Below, in pieces: positions 31,841 through 40,505 of a DNA stretch of 64,000 nt. This stretch comes from Chloracidobacterium sp. GTDB taxonomy: Bacteria > Acidobacteriota > Blastocatellia > Pyrinomonadales > Pyrinomonadaceae. The notes below the pieces were generated by a model that was given only the letters and a program-made list of their open reading frames with translations, had not been told where the DNA came from and did no database searches. Position 1 is the stretch's first letter. Each line of letters begins with the position of its first letter. The position numbers and the translations under genes are program-made. The DNA lies in the NCBI GenBank assembly GCA_015075585.1, contig JABTUB010000001.1, positions 1,660,501 through 1,724,500 on the forward strand. Reading direction: 5' to 3'.

Positions 31841-32889
31841 CCTACGTAAGATCAACATTCAGACATCCTTCATTGCCGAAGAACGAGCTCGGCTTCACGG
31901 TGGACCATTATCAAGGCAGCCTCAGTACACTGTGTGCCGGCTGCGGCCATGATTCGATAAATGCCGCGATCGTAGAAGCCTGTTGGCAGCTTGATATCGA
32001 ACCGCACAAGGTGGCAAAGCTTTCCGGCATCGGCTGTTCATCAAAATCGCCCGCATATTTCCTGTCGAATTCGCACGGGTTTAATTCGGTCCACGGCCGC
32101 ATGCCTTCGGTCGCAACGGGGGCGAATCTTGCAAATCGCGACCTGATCTATCTCGGCGTCTCGGGCGATGGTGATACGGCATCGATCGGCATGGGGCAAT
32201 TCGTACACGTTATTCGCCGCAACCTAAAAATGGTTTACATTGTGATGAATAACGGCTGTTACGGCCTGACGAAAGGGCAGGACAGCGCTACGGCGGATGT
32301 CGGTTCGATCAATAAATCCGGCCATGAGAATCTCTTTCAGGCGATCGACCTTGCAGGCCTTGCCATCGAACTCGGGGCAACTTTCGTGGGTCAAAGCTTC
32401 TCCGGCGATAAGGAGCAGTTGATCCCGCTACTGAAAGCGGCAATGAAGCACAACGGCTTTTCTCTGTTGAACGTGATCAGCCCATGCGTGACTTTCAACA
32501 ATAACGTCGGCTCGACCAAGTCGTATGACTACGTTCGCCAGCATGTGGAAGCGACATCGACCATTGATTTTGTGCCCTTTGCTGAAGAGATCGTTACGAC
32601 TTACGAAGCAGGCAGTGTAAAGGATCTGCTTATGCACGACGGCTCGACGATCCACCTGCATAAGCTGGCAAAGGATTGGGATCCGATGGATAGGATCTCG
32701 GCTATCAATGCTATTCAGCGTTCAAAACAAAACGGCGAGATCCTAACCGGCCTGCTGTATATGAACGAAGATTCGCGTGAGCTGCACGATATCATAAACA
32801 CAACATCGGCTCCGCTTAACACGCTCGGGCGAGACATTCTTTGCCCGGGAAATGCGGTTTTGGAAGAGATAAATACACGATCGAGGTAA
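31837..32889 (+). CDS. korB: 2-oxoacid:ferredoxin oxidoreductase beta subunit
   Basis: 350 residues. CAGCGHDS near 35 provides the conserved CxxC of the beta subunit, GIGCSSKSPAYF follows near 66, and the thiamine pyrophosphate motif GDGDTASIGMGQ runs to NNGCYGLTKGQ near 139-150. It forms the catalytic site with the alpha subunit. The additional CxxxC ligands set the proximal 4Fe-4S cluster. The start ATG overlaps the hicA stop and no separate ribosome site is obvious, so expression probably depends on translation of the module upstream. Confidence 0.92.
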   Translation: MTYVRSTFRHPSLPKNELGFTVDHYQGSLSTLCAGCGHDSINAAIVEACWQLDIEPHKVAKLSGIGCSSKSPAYFLSNSHGFNSVHGRMPSVATGANLANRDLIYLGVSGDGDTASIGMGQFVHVIRRNLKMVYIVMNNGCYGLTKGQDSATADVGSINKSGHENLFQAIDLAGLAIELGATFVGQSFSGDKEQLIPLLKAAMKHNGFSLLNVISPCVTFNNNVGSTKSYDYVRQHVEATSTIDFVPFAEEIVTTYEAGSVKDLLMHDGSTIHLHKLAKDWDPMDRISAINAIQRSKQNGEILTGLLYMNEDSRELHDIINTTSAPLNTLGRDILCPGNAVLEEINTRSR

Positions 32890-32892
32890 CAT

Positions 32893-34104
32893 ATGATATA
32901 TCGGCCGCTGCTGGTCCTATTTATTCTGCTCTTCGGAACACTCGGCACATTTGCCGTTTGCAGCGACCGCGAAGGTCCGCTTGTGTCCATGATTCCTGCC
33001 GGAAAGGAGGATGCCGCAAAGACGCCGCTAATTTTGATCCACGGGCACGAAGGTGTTCCGGATGACGCCGATATTAACGCTGATGCCCATTACTGGGATG
33101 CTCTCCTTGCCGCTTTTGAGAACGACAAGCAGGCGGCGGCGAGATTCACACCTTACTTATTTCAATATTGCAGCGATCGCGAACCTGTGAGCGTCTTGGC
33201 CGAAAGACTCCGCGACCTCATTGACGACCGTCTGCCGGATCGTTCGCACGTAATTGTCGCTCACAGCATGGGCGGTATCATCGCGACGGCGTATATGGCC
33301 GAGACCGTGCATCGAAGCGGACAATGGAAAGGCAAAAAAGGCGGCGACACTACGCTCGGGCTGATCACGCTTGCAACACCGCACCACGGAACGCCTGCGG
33401 CGAACGACACGGAAACAATGAGCAAATTCGTTCCGGCATCACTGAACGCCGCGTATGATGCCCTGCATCGTATCTACTGGCGTTCAGGGCCTGCGGCGAC
33501 CGCAGCGAACCGATCTGACCTGCGGTGGGACAATTTCGACCGCAAACTGAGCATCAGCTCGACCGACATAAACACGGCCCTCGCTCGACGTAATGCTGCC
33601 TTTGCACCATATTCCTCAAAGTTGATCGCGTATTCAGGCATTGTGTCGCCAACCCTCAGCAGTTTTGAACTTGCCGCCATGCTGCTTGATCTCAAATTCG
33701 GGAGCGGCAGCGATAACCGCCACAGAATGCTAGCTCTCGCAAATGTCGGTTTGGTTAACGCTCTCGGCAAACGCTTTGGAGATGCGGACGGAATGGTGCC
33801 GATATCGAGCAGCCTTTTTTGTGTTGCTGGTACTGTGTCAAAGTCGGTGAAGAAAGATCTTGTCTGCACAACGCTGTCAAGAGTGCGCCGATTCGAGGCG
33901 GGTTCAGAAAGTGAGGTGAGAACTGCTGATCTTCCGGATAATTCGACGTTAAGTATCACTCGACGGCCGCACGGATTTGATCACTTGGATATGCTCGTTG
34001 ACCCACTGGTGATCGATCATGTCCTTAAGGATATGCTCGGATCTTTTAGCACTCAGCCGGTCAAAGCCAAACCTCAAAAACCCGAACGTAAACGGATCAT
34101 ATAG
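32893..34104 (+). CDS. Secreted alpha/beta hydrolase, PGAP1/lipase-like
   Basis: 403 residues, three bases after korB. An N-terminal hydrophobic signal (LLVLFILLFGTLGTFAVC) is followed by the hydrolase core: HGHEGV near 51 (oxyanion side), AHSMGGIIA near 119 with the nucleophile Ser, LATPHHGTPA near 163, and a C-terminal His in PHGFDHLDML near 363. The HSMGG elbow and ATPHHG motif point to the PGAP1/lipase group acting on esters. The last eight bases overlap the end of the polyferredoxin gene on the other strand. Confidence 0.83.
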   Translation: MIYRPLLVLFILLFGTLGTFAVCSDREGPLVSMIPAGKEDAAKTPLILIHGHEGVPDDADINADAHYWDALLAAFENDKQAAARFTPYLFQYCSDREPVSVLAERLRDLIDDRLPDRSHVIVAHSMGGIIATAYMAETVHRSGQWKGKKGGDTTLGLITLATPHHGTPAANDTETMSKFVPASLNAAYDALHRIYWRSGPAATAANRSDLRWDNFDRKLSISSTDINTALARRNAAFAPYSSKLIAYSGIVSPTLSSFELAAMLLDLKFGSGSDNRHRMLALANVGLVNALGKRFGDADGMVPISSSLFCVAGTVSKSVKKDLVCTTLSRVRRFEAGSESEVRTADLPDNSTLSITRRPHGFDHLDMLVDPLVIDHVLKDMLGSFSTQPVKAKPQKPERKRII

Positions 34105-35968
34105 ACTTATCAGCTGTTGTACGCCTGAATCGGAACTGCGGATCGAGTTGTATCGAGCGCCGGAAGTGCTTCTTGGCAAGGTCATCCATACCGACATTCT
34201 GGAGCCGAAGGCCAAGCATCCAGTGGAAGTAAGGATCGTCGGGAATGACCCTCTCCGCGGCGCGTTCATTGGCCAAAGCCGTCTGCATATCGCCGAATGA
34301 TTCCGAAGCTCCTGTCAGCATAAGCCTTGCAAGTACTGAGCGCGGATCGTCATTTACGGCGGCTGCCCACTCCTGCAAACCTTCCTTTTGCCGTCCGAGC
34401 AGCCAAAGCGACTCACCCTTTTCGACGCGCGCGAGCACCAGATCGGGGCGTTCGGCGATAGCACTGTCGAGATCGGCCAGCGCTTCGTCGTAGCGTCCGA
34501 GGCGATTAAGTATCGAGCCGCGATAATAAAGCGATAACGCCTTCGCACGCCCTGATACGCGGGTTGCCGCGTAACCCAACAGCTCGACCGCACGTTCCGT
34601 ATTGCCGCTTAAATATTCGAGCCATGCGCGCTTTGTCAGCGATTCATCGTTCACGAACAACGCCGCGGCCGCGGCACGGTCAAAACGCTGCTTGCCTTTC
34701 GTGATATTCTCGCGGTCAAGCGGTGTAAGCCACTGAGCAGGGTCAGCTTGGGCAAGAACGAGTTCATCCGGGACAGTGATCTTTTCAAATGCGCCGGCTC
34801 CCGTGCGCTCATTAAAGTGAACCCAGCCACTGTGAATGTTAAGGCCGATCCACGACACCGCAAAGATCAGAAACACGAAACCCGCGATCTTAAATTTACC
34901 GGCTGACCTAAGGCTAAAGCGATAGAATGACATATCGGGAAATTCGATCAGACGGAGAAGCGTCAGCGTCAGATAAACCGTAACCAACGCGGTTCCGACT
35001 GCCATGAACATCGGAACCAAATGATATACATCCCAGACGGCAAGCAGACTCAGAATAAAGACGCAAACACCGAGGATCTCTTCGGGCCAAGTTAGCGTAT
35101 AGCTCTTATTCAGTGATTTGCGGCCCTTAATAGCAATGGTCGGCTTTCCGAAACCGAAATAGAGAGCATCCTGGGGGCAAACGTCCACGCAATCCATCGC
35201 TCGGTGACAATTCGGATCGACCACCATGCCGAACTGATCGACCTCAGTATGAACACGAACGTGCGATGTGCAAACCGCAGTACAAAGCCCGCACTGGTCG
35301 CACGCCGGCGTTACGCGGATCTTCATCGGCGAAAGCGTGTCCGCAAGCCGGTAAACGCCGCCGTAGGGACAGGCGTACGCACAGAAACCTTTTGATCCGA
35401 GGAACCAAACGGTCATAAATCCGCAGATGAACAAGAAGGGAATTGCCACGCCGACAGGCGGAAATGATGCCCAAAATTCGGTCGTCATCAGTTGGTTCGA
35501 GAATTCAGGGATCAAACGCTCGGTCGGCGGCTTTGTAAAAAATCGTACGGCCAGCGGCCATACGAACATATAGAACGCCACCAAGAACGGAACGTATATG
35601 AGGAGACGCGAACGGAACGGCTTCGGCTTCATTCCGATCTTGGAAAGAAGCCATCCGCAAAAGTCCTGCAGCGCCACCATGTGACACGCCCAGCCGCAGA
35701 AGAAGCGGCCGAGTACCAGCGTCGTGAGTATCGCGAGGCTGAAGAAGATAACGCCCGCATTTATCGCACCGCGCTGTAGCGTGTACATTGCCTCGGCAGG
35801 TTCGACCGGCGAAACCGTATATCCGGTGAGCCGCCATTGTATGATGTGAGCAACGATCAGGACATTGACCGTGATGAGCGCAGCGGCACGCCAGCGGCTG
35901 ACCCGTGTCCGGGGAACTCCGCCTTTCTTGCTGACGGGTTTCTTGATCGCTTGCATGGCTTCTATCAA
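34097..35968 (-). CDS. NapH/CcoG-type membrane polyferredoxin with C-terminal TPR domain
   Basis: 623 residues; an ATG four codons in is an alternative start. The N-terminal half has about six membrane helices. FFCGWACH and FCAYACPYGG are paired CxxxCP-type motifs, followed by a cytoplasmic ferredoxin with CDQCGLCTAVC near 223 and CVDVCP near 258, as in NapH, NosR and RdxA/CcoG. After a further helix pair (to about 395) the chain continues into a soluble helical region with about five TPRs (for example LGRYDEALADLDSAIAERPD). Electron transfer across the membrane is expected; the TPR fusion is unusual. Confidence 0.85.
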   Translation of the reverse strand: MIEAMQAIKKPVSKKGGVPRTRVSRWRAAALITVNVLIVAHIIQWRLTGYTVSPVEPAEAMYTLQRGAINAGVIFFSLAILTTLVLGRFFCGWACHMVALQDFCGWLLSKIGMKPKPFRSRLLIYVPFLVAFYMFVWPLAVRFFTKPPTERLIPEFSNQLMTTEFWASFPPVGVAIPFLFICGFMTVWFLGSKGFCAYACPYGGVYRLADTLSPMKIRVTPACDQCGLCTAVCTSHVRVHTEVDQFGMVVDPNCHRAMDCVDVCPQDALYFGFGKPTIAIKGRKSLNKSYTLTWPEEILGVCVFILSLLAVWDVYHLVPMFMAVGTALVTVYLTLTLLRLIEFPDMSFYRFSLRSAGKFKIAGFVFLIFAVSWIGLNIHSGWVHFNERTGAGAFEKITVPDELVLAQADPAQWLTPLDRENITKGKQRFDRAAAAALFVNDESLTKRAWLEYLSGNTERAVELLGYAATRVSGRAKALSLYYRGSILNRLGRYDEALADLDSAIAERPDLVLARVEKGESLWLLGRQKEGLQEWAAAVNDDPRSVLARLMLTGASESFGDMQTALANERAAERVIPDDPYFHWMLGLRLQNVGMDDLAKKHFRRSIQLDPQFRFRRTTADKSI

Positions 35969-36029
35969 GAGTTCTCTTAAAAGCCTACTATATTGAAGCG
36001 GTCAGTACAACGACGGATCGGAGTGGTTT

Positions 36030-36106
<77 letters not shown>

Positions 36107-36115
36107 AAGATGCGA

Positions 36116-36185
36116 GTAGGCAGTTGGCATTTGGCTTTTTGCAGATCTAAAAAACACTGCCGACTGCCGACTGCGAACTGCCTAC
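36116..36185. repeat. Heptamer-repeat hairpin between the two tRNAs
   Basis: GTAGGCAGTT at 36116-36125 is perfectly inverted at 36176-36185 (AACTGCCTAC), extending to 14 bases with one mismatch. The right arm is four tandem units of a 7-base repeat (ACTGCCG, ACTGCCG, ACTGCGA, ACTGCC; 36156-36182) and the left arm carries the complementary series with decay. The interval contains no gene. Confidence 0.8.
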
Positions 36186-36195
36186 CCGAAAGAGA

Positions 36196-36271
<76 letters not shown>

Positions 36272-36323
36272 GTGGCAAATGATAATTCTACCCTGTGAAC
36301 GGGCATTGTCAAGTTCTACCGCA

Positions 36324-37967
36324 CTATTGGTCAACGGTAATATTTCGAATAAAGCCCCAATCGCCGCTCGGATTTATCTTTATGTTGCCGATGCGTTTGT
36401 TCGCAACAACAATATTCGCCGGATACCAAAGCGGCAGCAGCGGCAGGTCGCTGCTGGCGATCTGCCATGCCTTTTGATACAGCTCCTTTGCCTTTCCGCG
36501 GTCGGCCTCGTTCTCGGCATCCGCGACAACCTTGTCGAATTCGGGATTCGAGTAGAAACTCCGATTGCAGCAGCTTACCGTTCCGCTCGGGATCTTCGAG
36601 GTTGCGAAGAGATCGCGCAAAAATATCGGGTCTTGGTTGCCGCCGATCCAAACGCCTGTATAGATCCCGTATAGGCCCTGAGCAACCTCTTTACGGGCCG
36701 TATTGGCCTCAATGGTTTGAATTTGGACGTTAAACCCTGCCTCGTTCAGCGAGCTTTGAATGACCTGAGCGTACTGATTTACCGCCAGATTTCCCGAACC
36801 GTATTTGAAAATGATCGGTTCGCCGTTGTAACCGGCTTCCTTTATCAGCTGTTTTGCCTTTTCCGGATCATAGCTGTATGTGGTGCCCGGGCTGAATGCC
36901 CACGACTGCGGCGGCAGGATCGAATCAGCCACCTTTGCCTGATCGAACAGAAGTTCGGCAACGATCTTTTTTCGGTCGATGGCATAGCCGATCGCTTGGC
37001 GGAGTTTAGCTTCTTTCAGCGGGGAAGTGCGCGAATTGAAAACAAGATACTGGACATTTGAACCGTCCGACTGCTCAACCTTCAACGTCGGGCTTTGTGT
37101 GAACGCCTTGATCGTGTCCGGCGAGATGTTATTCGGGTTCGGAGCCAGATCGACATCACCGCGTTGAAGTTCGGCCTGAAGCGAATTAGCGTCGGTCAGG
37201 GTCTTCAAGCGTATCTTCGGCACCTTTGGCGCACCTTCCCAATACTCTTGATTCGCGGCAAGCTCAACGATGCTCTGGCTCGCATCAAAGCTGACGAATT
37301 TGAACGGCCCTGTTCCCATCGGCGAATCCTTTTGCCTTGCCGCCGAATCTTTCGGAATGATCGGAACCGCAACCAAATTCGAAAGAAGCTGATTCCGCAG
37401 CGATGGCCGTGCGATCTTGAATACAACCGTTTTAGCATCGGGCGTTTCGATCGACAAAATGTGCGGAACGGCCTTGGTCTTTGGAGCCTCGGCGGGCTTC
37501 ACTGCTCCGTTAGCGTTCGTATTCGCAGCAGGAGCATCAGCGGGAGCCTTCGCGGCGTCAACCTTGTCAGCGGGGACCGTATCAAAGAATGCTCCGGATT
37601 TGTAACCCTTGCTTTCGAAAAGCTGATCAAAGGTGTATTTGACATCCGCAGAGGAAAGATCGGTGCCGTTATGGAACTTCACATTATCCTGCAGGATGAA
37701 TGTGATCGCGGTACCATCCGGCGAAGTTTGGATATCTTTGGCAAGCTCCCCGACGTAATCGAAATTCTCATCCTTCTTCACCAGTGCATTGAACATCAGG
37801 TTCTTGACGCGCTCGGCGGCAGCATCAGATGTGGTCGAGGTTATGGTGTCAAAGGTAGAGAATTTCTCCGATAGGGCTATTGTTACCGTGTCCGTCGCCC
37901 GCTTTCTACAGGTCGAAGCAGTAGAGATCAGAGCCAGAACAAGTGCAATTAAGATCAGTTTTCTCAA
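36324..37967 (-). CDS. ABC transporter substrate-binding protein, peptide family 5
   Basis: 547 residues from a TTG preceded by AGGAGG 11 bases upstream. The signal ends STASTC, a weak lipobox, so it may be a lipoprotein. SBP family 5 features: LMFNALVKKDENFDYVGELA, the block DGTAITFILQDNVKFHNG near 80 (the family signature), and a C-terminal LPLLPLWYPANIVV. These proteins deliver oligopeptides or muropeptides to Dpp/Opp transporters, but no permease or ATPase gene is nearby. An Ala/Pro-rich insertion (about 130-165) is unusual. It lies 15 bases downstream of nagZ, which suggests shared transcription and possibly muropeptide uptake. Confidence 0.88.
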   Translation of the reverse strand: MRKLILIALVLALISTASTCRKRATDTVTIALSEKFSTFDTITSTTSDAAAERVKNLMFNALVKKDENFDYVGELAKDIQTSPDGTAITFILQDNVKFHNGTDLSSADVKYTFDQLFESKGYKSGAFFDTVPADKVDAAKAPADAPAANTNANGAVKPAEAPKTKAVPHILSIETPDAKTVVFKIARPSLRNQLLSNLVAVPIIPKDSAARQKDSPMGTGPFKFVSFDASQSIVELAANQEYWEGAPKVPKIRLKTLTDANSLQAELQRGDVDLAPNPNNISPDTIKAFTQSPTLKVEQSDGSNVQYLVFNSRTSPLKEAKLRQAIGYAIDRKKIVAELLFDQAKVADSILPPQSWAFSPGTTYSYDPEKAKQLIKEAGYNGEPIIFKYGSGNLAVNQYAQVIQSSLNEAGFNVQIQTIEANTARKEVAQGLYGIYTGVWIGGNQDPIFLRDLFATSKIPSGTVSCCNRSFYSNPEFDKVVADAENEADRGKAKELYQKAWQIASSDLPLLPLWYPANIVVANKRIGNIKINPSGDWGFIRNITVDQ

Positions 37968-37982
37968 ATCGGGTCGAGCCTC

Positions 37983-39098
37983 CTATCCGTCAAGGTCTTT
38001 GGTAAATGCAGCGATCTCGGCAGTGATATATTTAAGCCGGGCTTCATCAAAACTTGCGGGAGGTTTTAGGCCGTGCCTGGCGGCCTCGATGCGTTCGACA
38101 GCATCATCTACGCGACGCGAGGCGATCCGGCCTTGTTCTACGGCCGACACGACCGTGTCCCTGACTTCCCGTATATTTTCCGCACCGGCACAAACGGCCA
38201 GCATGTCTTCGCCTGCATTTACGGCCATTACTGCTGCCGTGCCGATGCCGAAATTGCGCAGGATCGCCCCCATTTCAAGATCATCGGTCACCGCAATTGA
38301 TTCAGATCCGAGTTCGTTGCGCAGCAGGCCGGTCACAAAATTGCGGCTCAATGAAGACGGTATGAGTTTGCCACGTTGATCGGTCTCCTGCAACTTTGAG
38401 AAAGGGAACGCTGCGTGTGCCGACATCACAAAGCCGCGGCCGGCCTTGCTGCACAAAGCTCGATACGGTGCCAGATCAACACGGAAAAGTTCATCATCGT
38501 CGATCCCGACCTCAGGCAATTCCTCGTGCGAATCGCTCGTTGCCGCACCGAGGCCGGGAAAGTGTTTTAGACAAGGAAGAATGTTCCACCGCCTTAATTC
38601 TTCGAGAAATGCTGTTGTGAACCGTATCACATCGTCGGCAGACAAGCCGAATGCACGATTGTGAAGCCCGTTGCTGACCGAAGACCTTTGATGATCAATA
38701 ACATCGACTACCGGTGCAAAATCCGTATTGAAACCGAGGATCGAGATCGCCTCGCCTATGATATTGCCCAGCGTACTGGCATCATCCGCGTTACGCATCT
38801 TTGCTGCGGCAGGCATCGGAGCAAGCACACGGCGTAGCCTATCGACAGTGCCGCCTTCTTGATCAAGGCTTAAGAACGGCTCAAACGGCAGCACAGCGCG
38901 TATGTCGTCAAGAAGTTTACGCGTCTGCCCTGCATCACGGATATTACGTGCGAAAAGGCACACACCGCCCGGCTTTATATCGCCAAGAAGCTCCAATGCC
39001 GCAGCATCAAGTTCCGGCCCGCCGATACCGATGAACATCATTCGGCCGGCCTTTTCTTTTGTTGATAGTTCTGCGATGCTCATCTGCATCTGCTGCAA
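37983..39098 (-). CDS. nagZ: Beta-N-acetylhexosaminidase, glycoside hydrolase family 3 (NagZ-like)
   Basis: 371 residues of a single GH3 barrel domain. The family blocks are present: LSLDQEGGTVDRLR near 93, LPCLKHFPGLG near 187, the general-acid loop SDSHEELP near 201 with the His of the NagZ Asp-His dyad, and the nucleophile Asp in VTDDLEMGAI near 285. NagZ removes GlcNAc from muropeptides in cell-wall recycling. There is no signal peptide, so it acts in the cytoplasm as in Gram-negative bacteria. It heads a unit with the peptide-binding protein. Confidence 0.9.
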   Translation of the reverse strand: MQQMQMSIAELSTKEKAGRMMFIGIGGPELDAAALELLGDIKPGGVCLFARNIRDAGQTRKLLDDIRAVLPFEPFLSLDQEGGTVDRLRRVLAPMPAAAKMRNADDASTLGNIIGEAISILGFNTDFAPVVDVIDHQRSSVSNGLHNRAFGLSADDVIRFTTAFLEELRRWNILPCLKHFPGLGAATSDSHEELPEVGIDDDELFRVDLAPYRALCSKAGRGFVMSAHAAFPFSKLQETDQRGKLIPSSLSRNFVTGLLRNELGSESIAVTDDLEMGAILRNFGIGTAAVMAVNAGEDMLAVCAGAENIREVRDTVVSAVEQGRIASRRVDDAVERIEAARHGLKPPASFDEARLKYITAEIAAFTKDLDG

Positions 39099-39141
39099 AA
39101 GCTTGAGTTTATCAGCCGGAAATTATTAAATAAAGCAGCCT

Positions 39142-39480
39142 ATGACCGAAGATTTCTACTGCGAGAACGTCTTGAGCGGGCAAATTGACGTAAAGAAGGT
39201 TGCTGAGACCGCGAACGTCCTGGCTTATTACCATACAAGGCCCTTCTGGGAAACGCATATCGTCGTAATTCCGAAGCTACACATCGGCTCTTTGTTAACG
39301 ATCGATGACAACGACCTGCTCCTGGAACTGCTCGAAGTTGCCCGAAAGGTCGCTGCAAGTGTGGTGGAACAGCACGGTGCAGCCCGTGTGCTCACGAACC
39401 TCGGGCATTATCAGGACTCAAAACACTTGCACTTTCACGTTTACTCGGGTGATCGGCTCAGGCCGGATGGTTCTGCTTGA
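39142..39480 (+). CDS. HIT family nucleotide-binding protein
   Basis: 112 residues. The histidine triad KHLHFHVYSGD (H-x-H-x-H, near 98) and the N-terminal FYCENVLSG zinc-less variant are visible. HIT proteins hydrolyse nucleotide phosphoramidates or AMP-ester adducts such as AMP-lysine. Length is normal. Its final 23 bases overlap the end of the convergent asparaginase gene. Confidence 0.9.
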   Translation: MTEDFYCENVLSGQIDVKKVAETANVLAYYHTRPFWETHIVVIPKLHIGSLLTIDDNDLLLELLEVARKVAASVVEQHGAARVLTNLGHYQDSKHLHFHVYSGDRLRPDGSA

Positions 39481-40498
39481 AATGGCTTGGAGCTGCAAAA
39501 ACCTTATTGACAGACGCGTTTCGGACCGAATACACAAAGCCCGGCGTCACTGAGTAAGCTCCGACCTCACCTGACCTTGAGAGTGCAACGAAACCGACCT
39601 GGATCGACCTTGCAGAATCACCCATACGCTCGACGATCCGACGGACTGCCTCGGCACACGCTACTTGAGGCGTCCTTCCAAACCGCATTTGCTCAACGAC
39701 CGTATGCGTGCCGCAGATACGGATCACCTCTTCACCTACACCGGAACTCGTTGCGGCACCGATCTTATTATCCACGAACAGCCCTGCGCCGATGATCGGC
39801 GAATCACCGACCCTGCCGTGCATTTTGTAGGCAAGGCCGCTGGTCGTTACCATTCCCGAAAGGTCGCCTTTCGCATCCATCGCGATCGTGCCCATTGTAT
39901 CGTGGTTGGGCGTTCCATCGGCAAAGAACGCAGGCGCGAACTGTGAAGTGCTTCCGGCTTTGCCTCCGGGGCTTACTTGCCACGGCTTGTAGTTAGACCC
40001 TTTCAACCATTCCTTCCATGCTTTTTCAGACTCGGGCGACAGATCACCTGATTCAAGCTCGAAACCCTCGCTGACAGCGAACTGTCTTGCTCCTTCGCCG
40101 GCGAGCATTACATGCGGCGTTCTTTCCATTACGCGGCGGGCGACTGAGACAGGATGCTTTATCCGATCAAGAAATGAGACCGAACCGATGTTCGCATTTT
40201 CATCCATAATGCAGGCATCGAGGGTTACGATGCCGTCGCGGTCGGGAAGTGCCGCAAGCCCGACACAACAGCTCGGCTCGTCTTCGCTCCTGTTACCCGC
40301 TTTCTCGACAGCATCGAGCGCCCTGCCGCCTTTCGAAAGCACTTCCCACGCAGCCGCATTCGGGCTCATTCCGCTGTCCCAGGTTGAAACAACAACCGGC
40401 CGTCGAAACCTCTCGGATCCCTCGCCCGAATGACCGTCAACCGACAAAGCCGTCAAGCCTATCGCCGCAGCTTTTAAGAAATCTCTTCTGTTCGCCAT
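39458..40498 (-). CDS. Tat-exported N4-(beta-N-acetylglucosaminyl)-L-asparaginase-type Ntn hydrolase
   Basis: About 346 residues from the ATG at 40498, chosen for GAGG upstream and because it begins the Tat signal (NRRDFLKAAAIGL). The Ntn-hydrolase core includes the autocleavage/nucleophile site HDTMGTIA near 206 (Thr becomes the new N-terminus), GDLSGMVTTSGLAYK near 220 and GRVGDSPIIGAGLFVD near 240, the glycosylasparaginase signature. It cleaves the GlcNAc-Asn linkage of glycopeptides or isoaspartyl peptides. It follows mutS by seven bases, so it is translated from the mutS transcript. Export with folded cofactor-free enzyme by Tat is known in this group. Confidence 0.88.
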   Translation of the reverse strand: MANRRDFLKAAAIGLTALSVDGHSGEGSERFRRPVVVSTWDSGMSPNAAAWEVLSKGGRALDAVEKAGNRSEDEPSCCVGLAALPDRDGIVTLDACIMDENANIGSVSFLDRIKHPVSVARRVMERTPHVMLAGEGARQFAVSEGFELESGDLSPESEKAWKEWLKGSNYKPWQVSPGGKAGSTSQFAPAFFADGTPNHDTMGTIAMDAKGDLSGMVTTSGLAYKMHGRVGDSPIIGAGLFVDNKIGAATSSGVGEEVIRICGTHTVVEQMRFGRTPQVACAEAVRRIVERMGDSARSIQVGFVALSRSGEVGAYSVTPGFVYSVRNASVNKVFAAPSHFKQNHPA

Positions 40499-40505
40499 CT
40501 TAACC

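Noticed and set aside
37095..37874. A 259-codon plus-strand frame opposite the peptide-binding protein
   Set aside because: It is the antisense of a gene with recognised family blocks.
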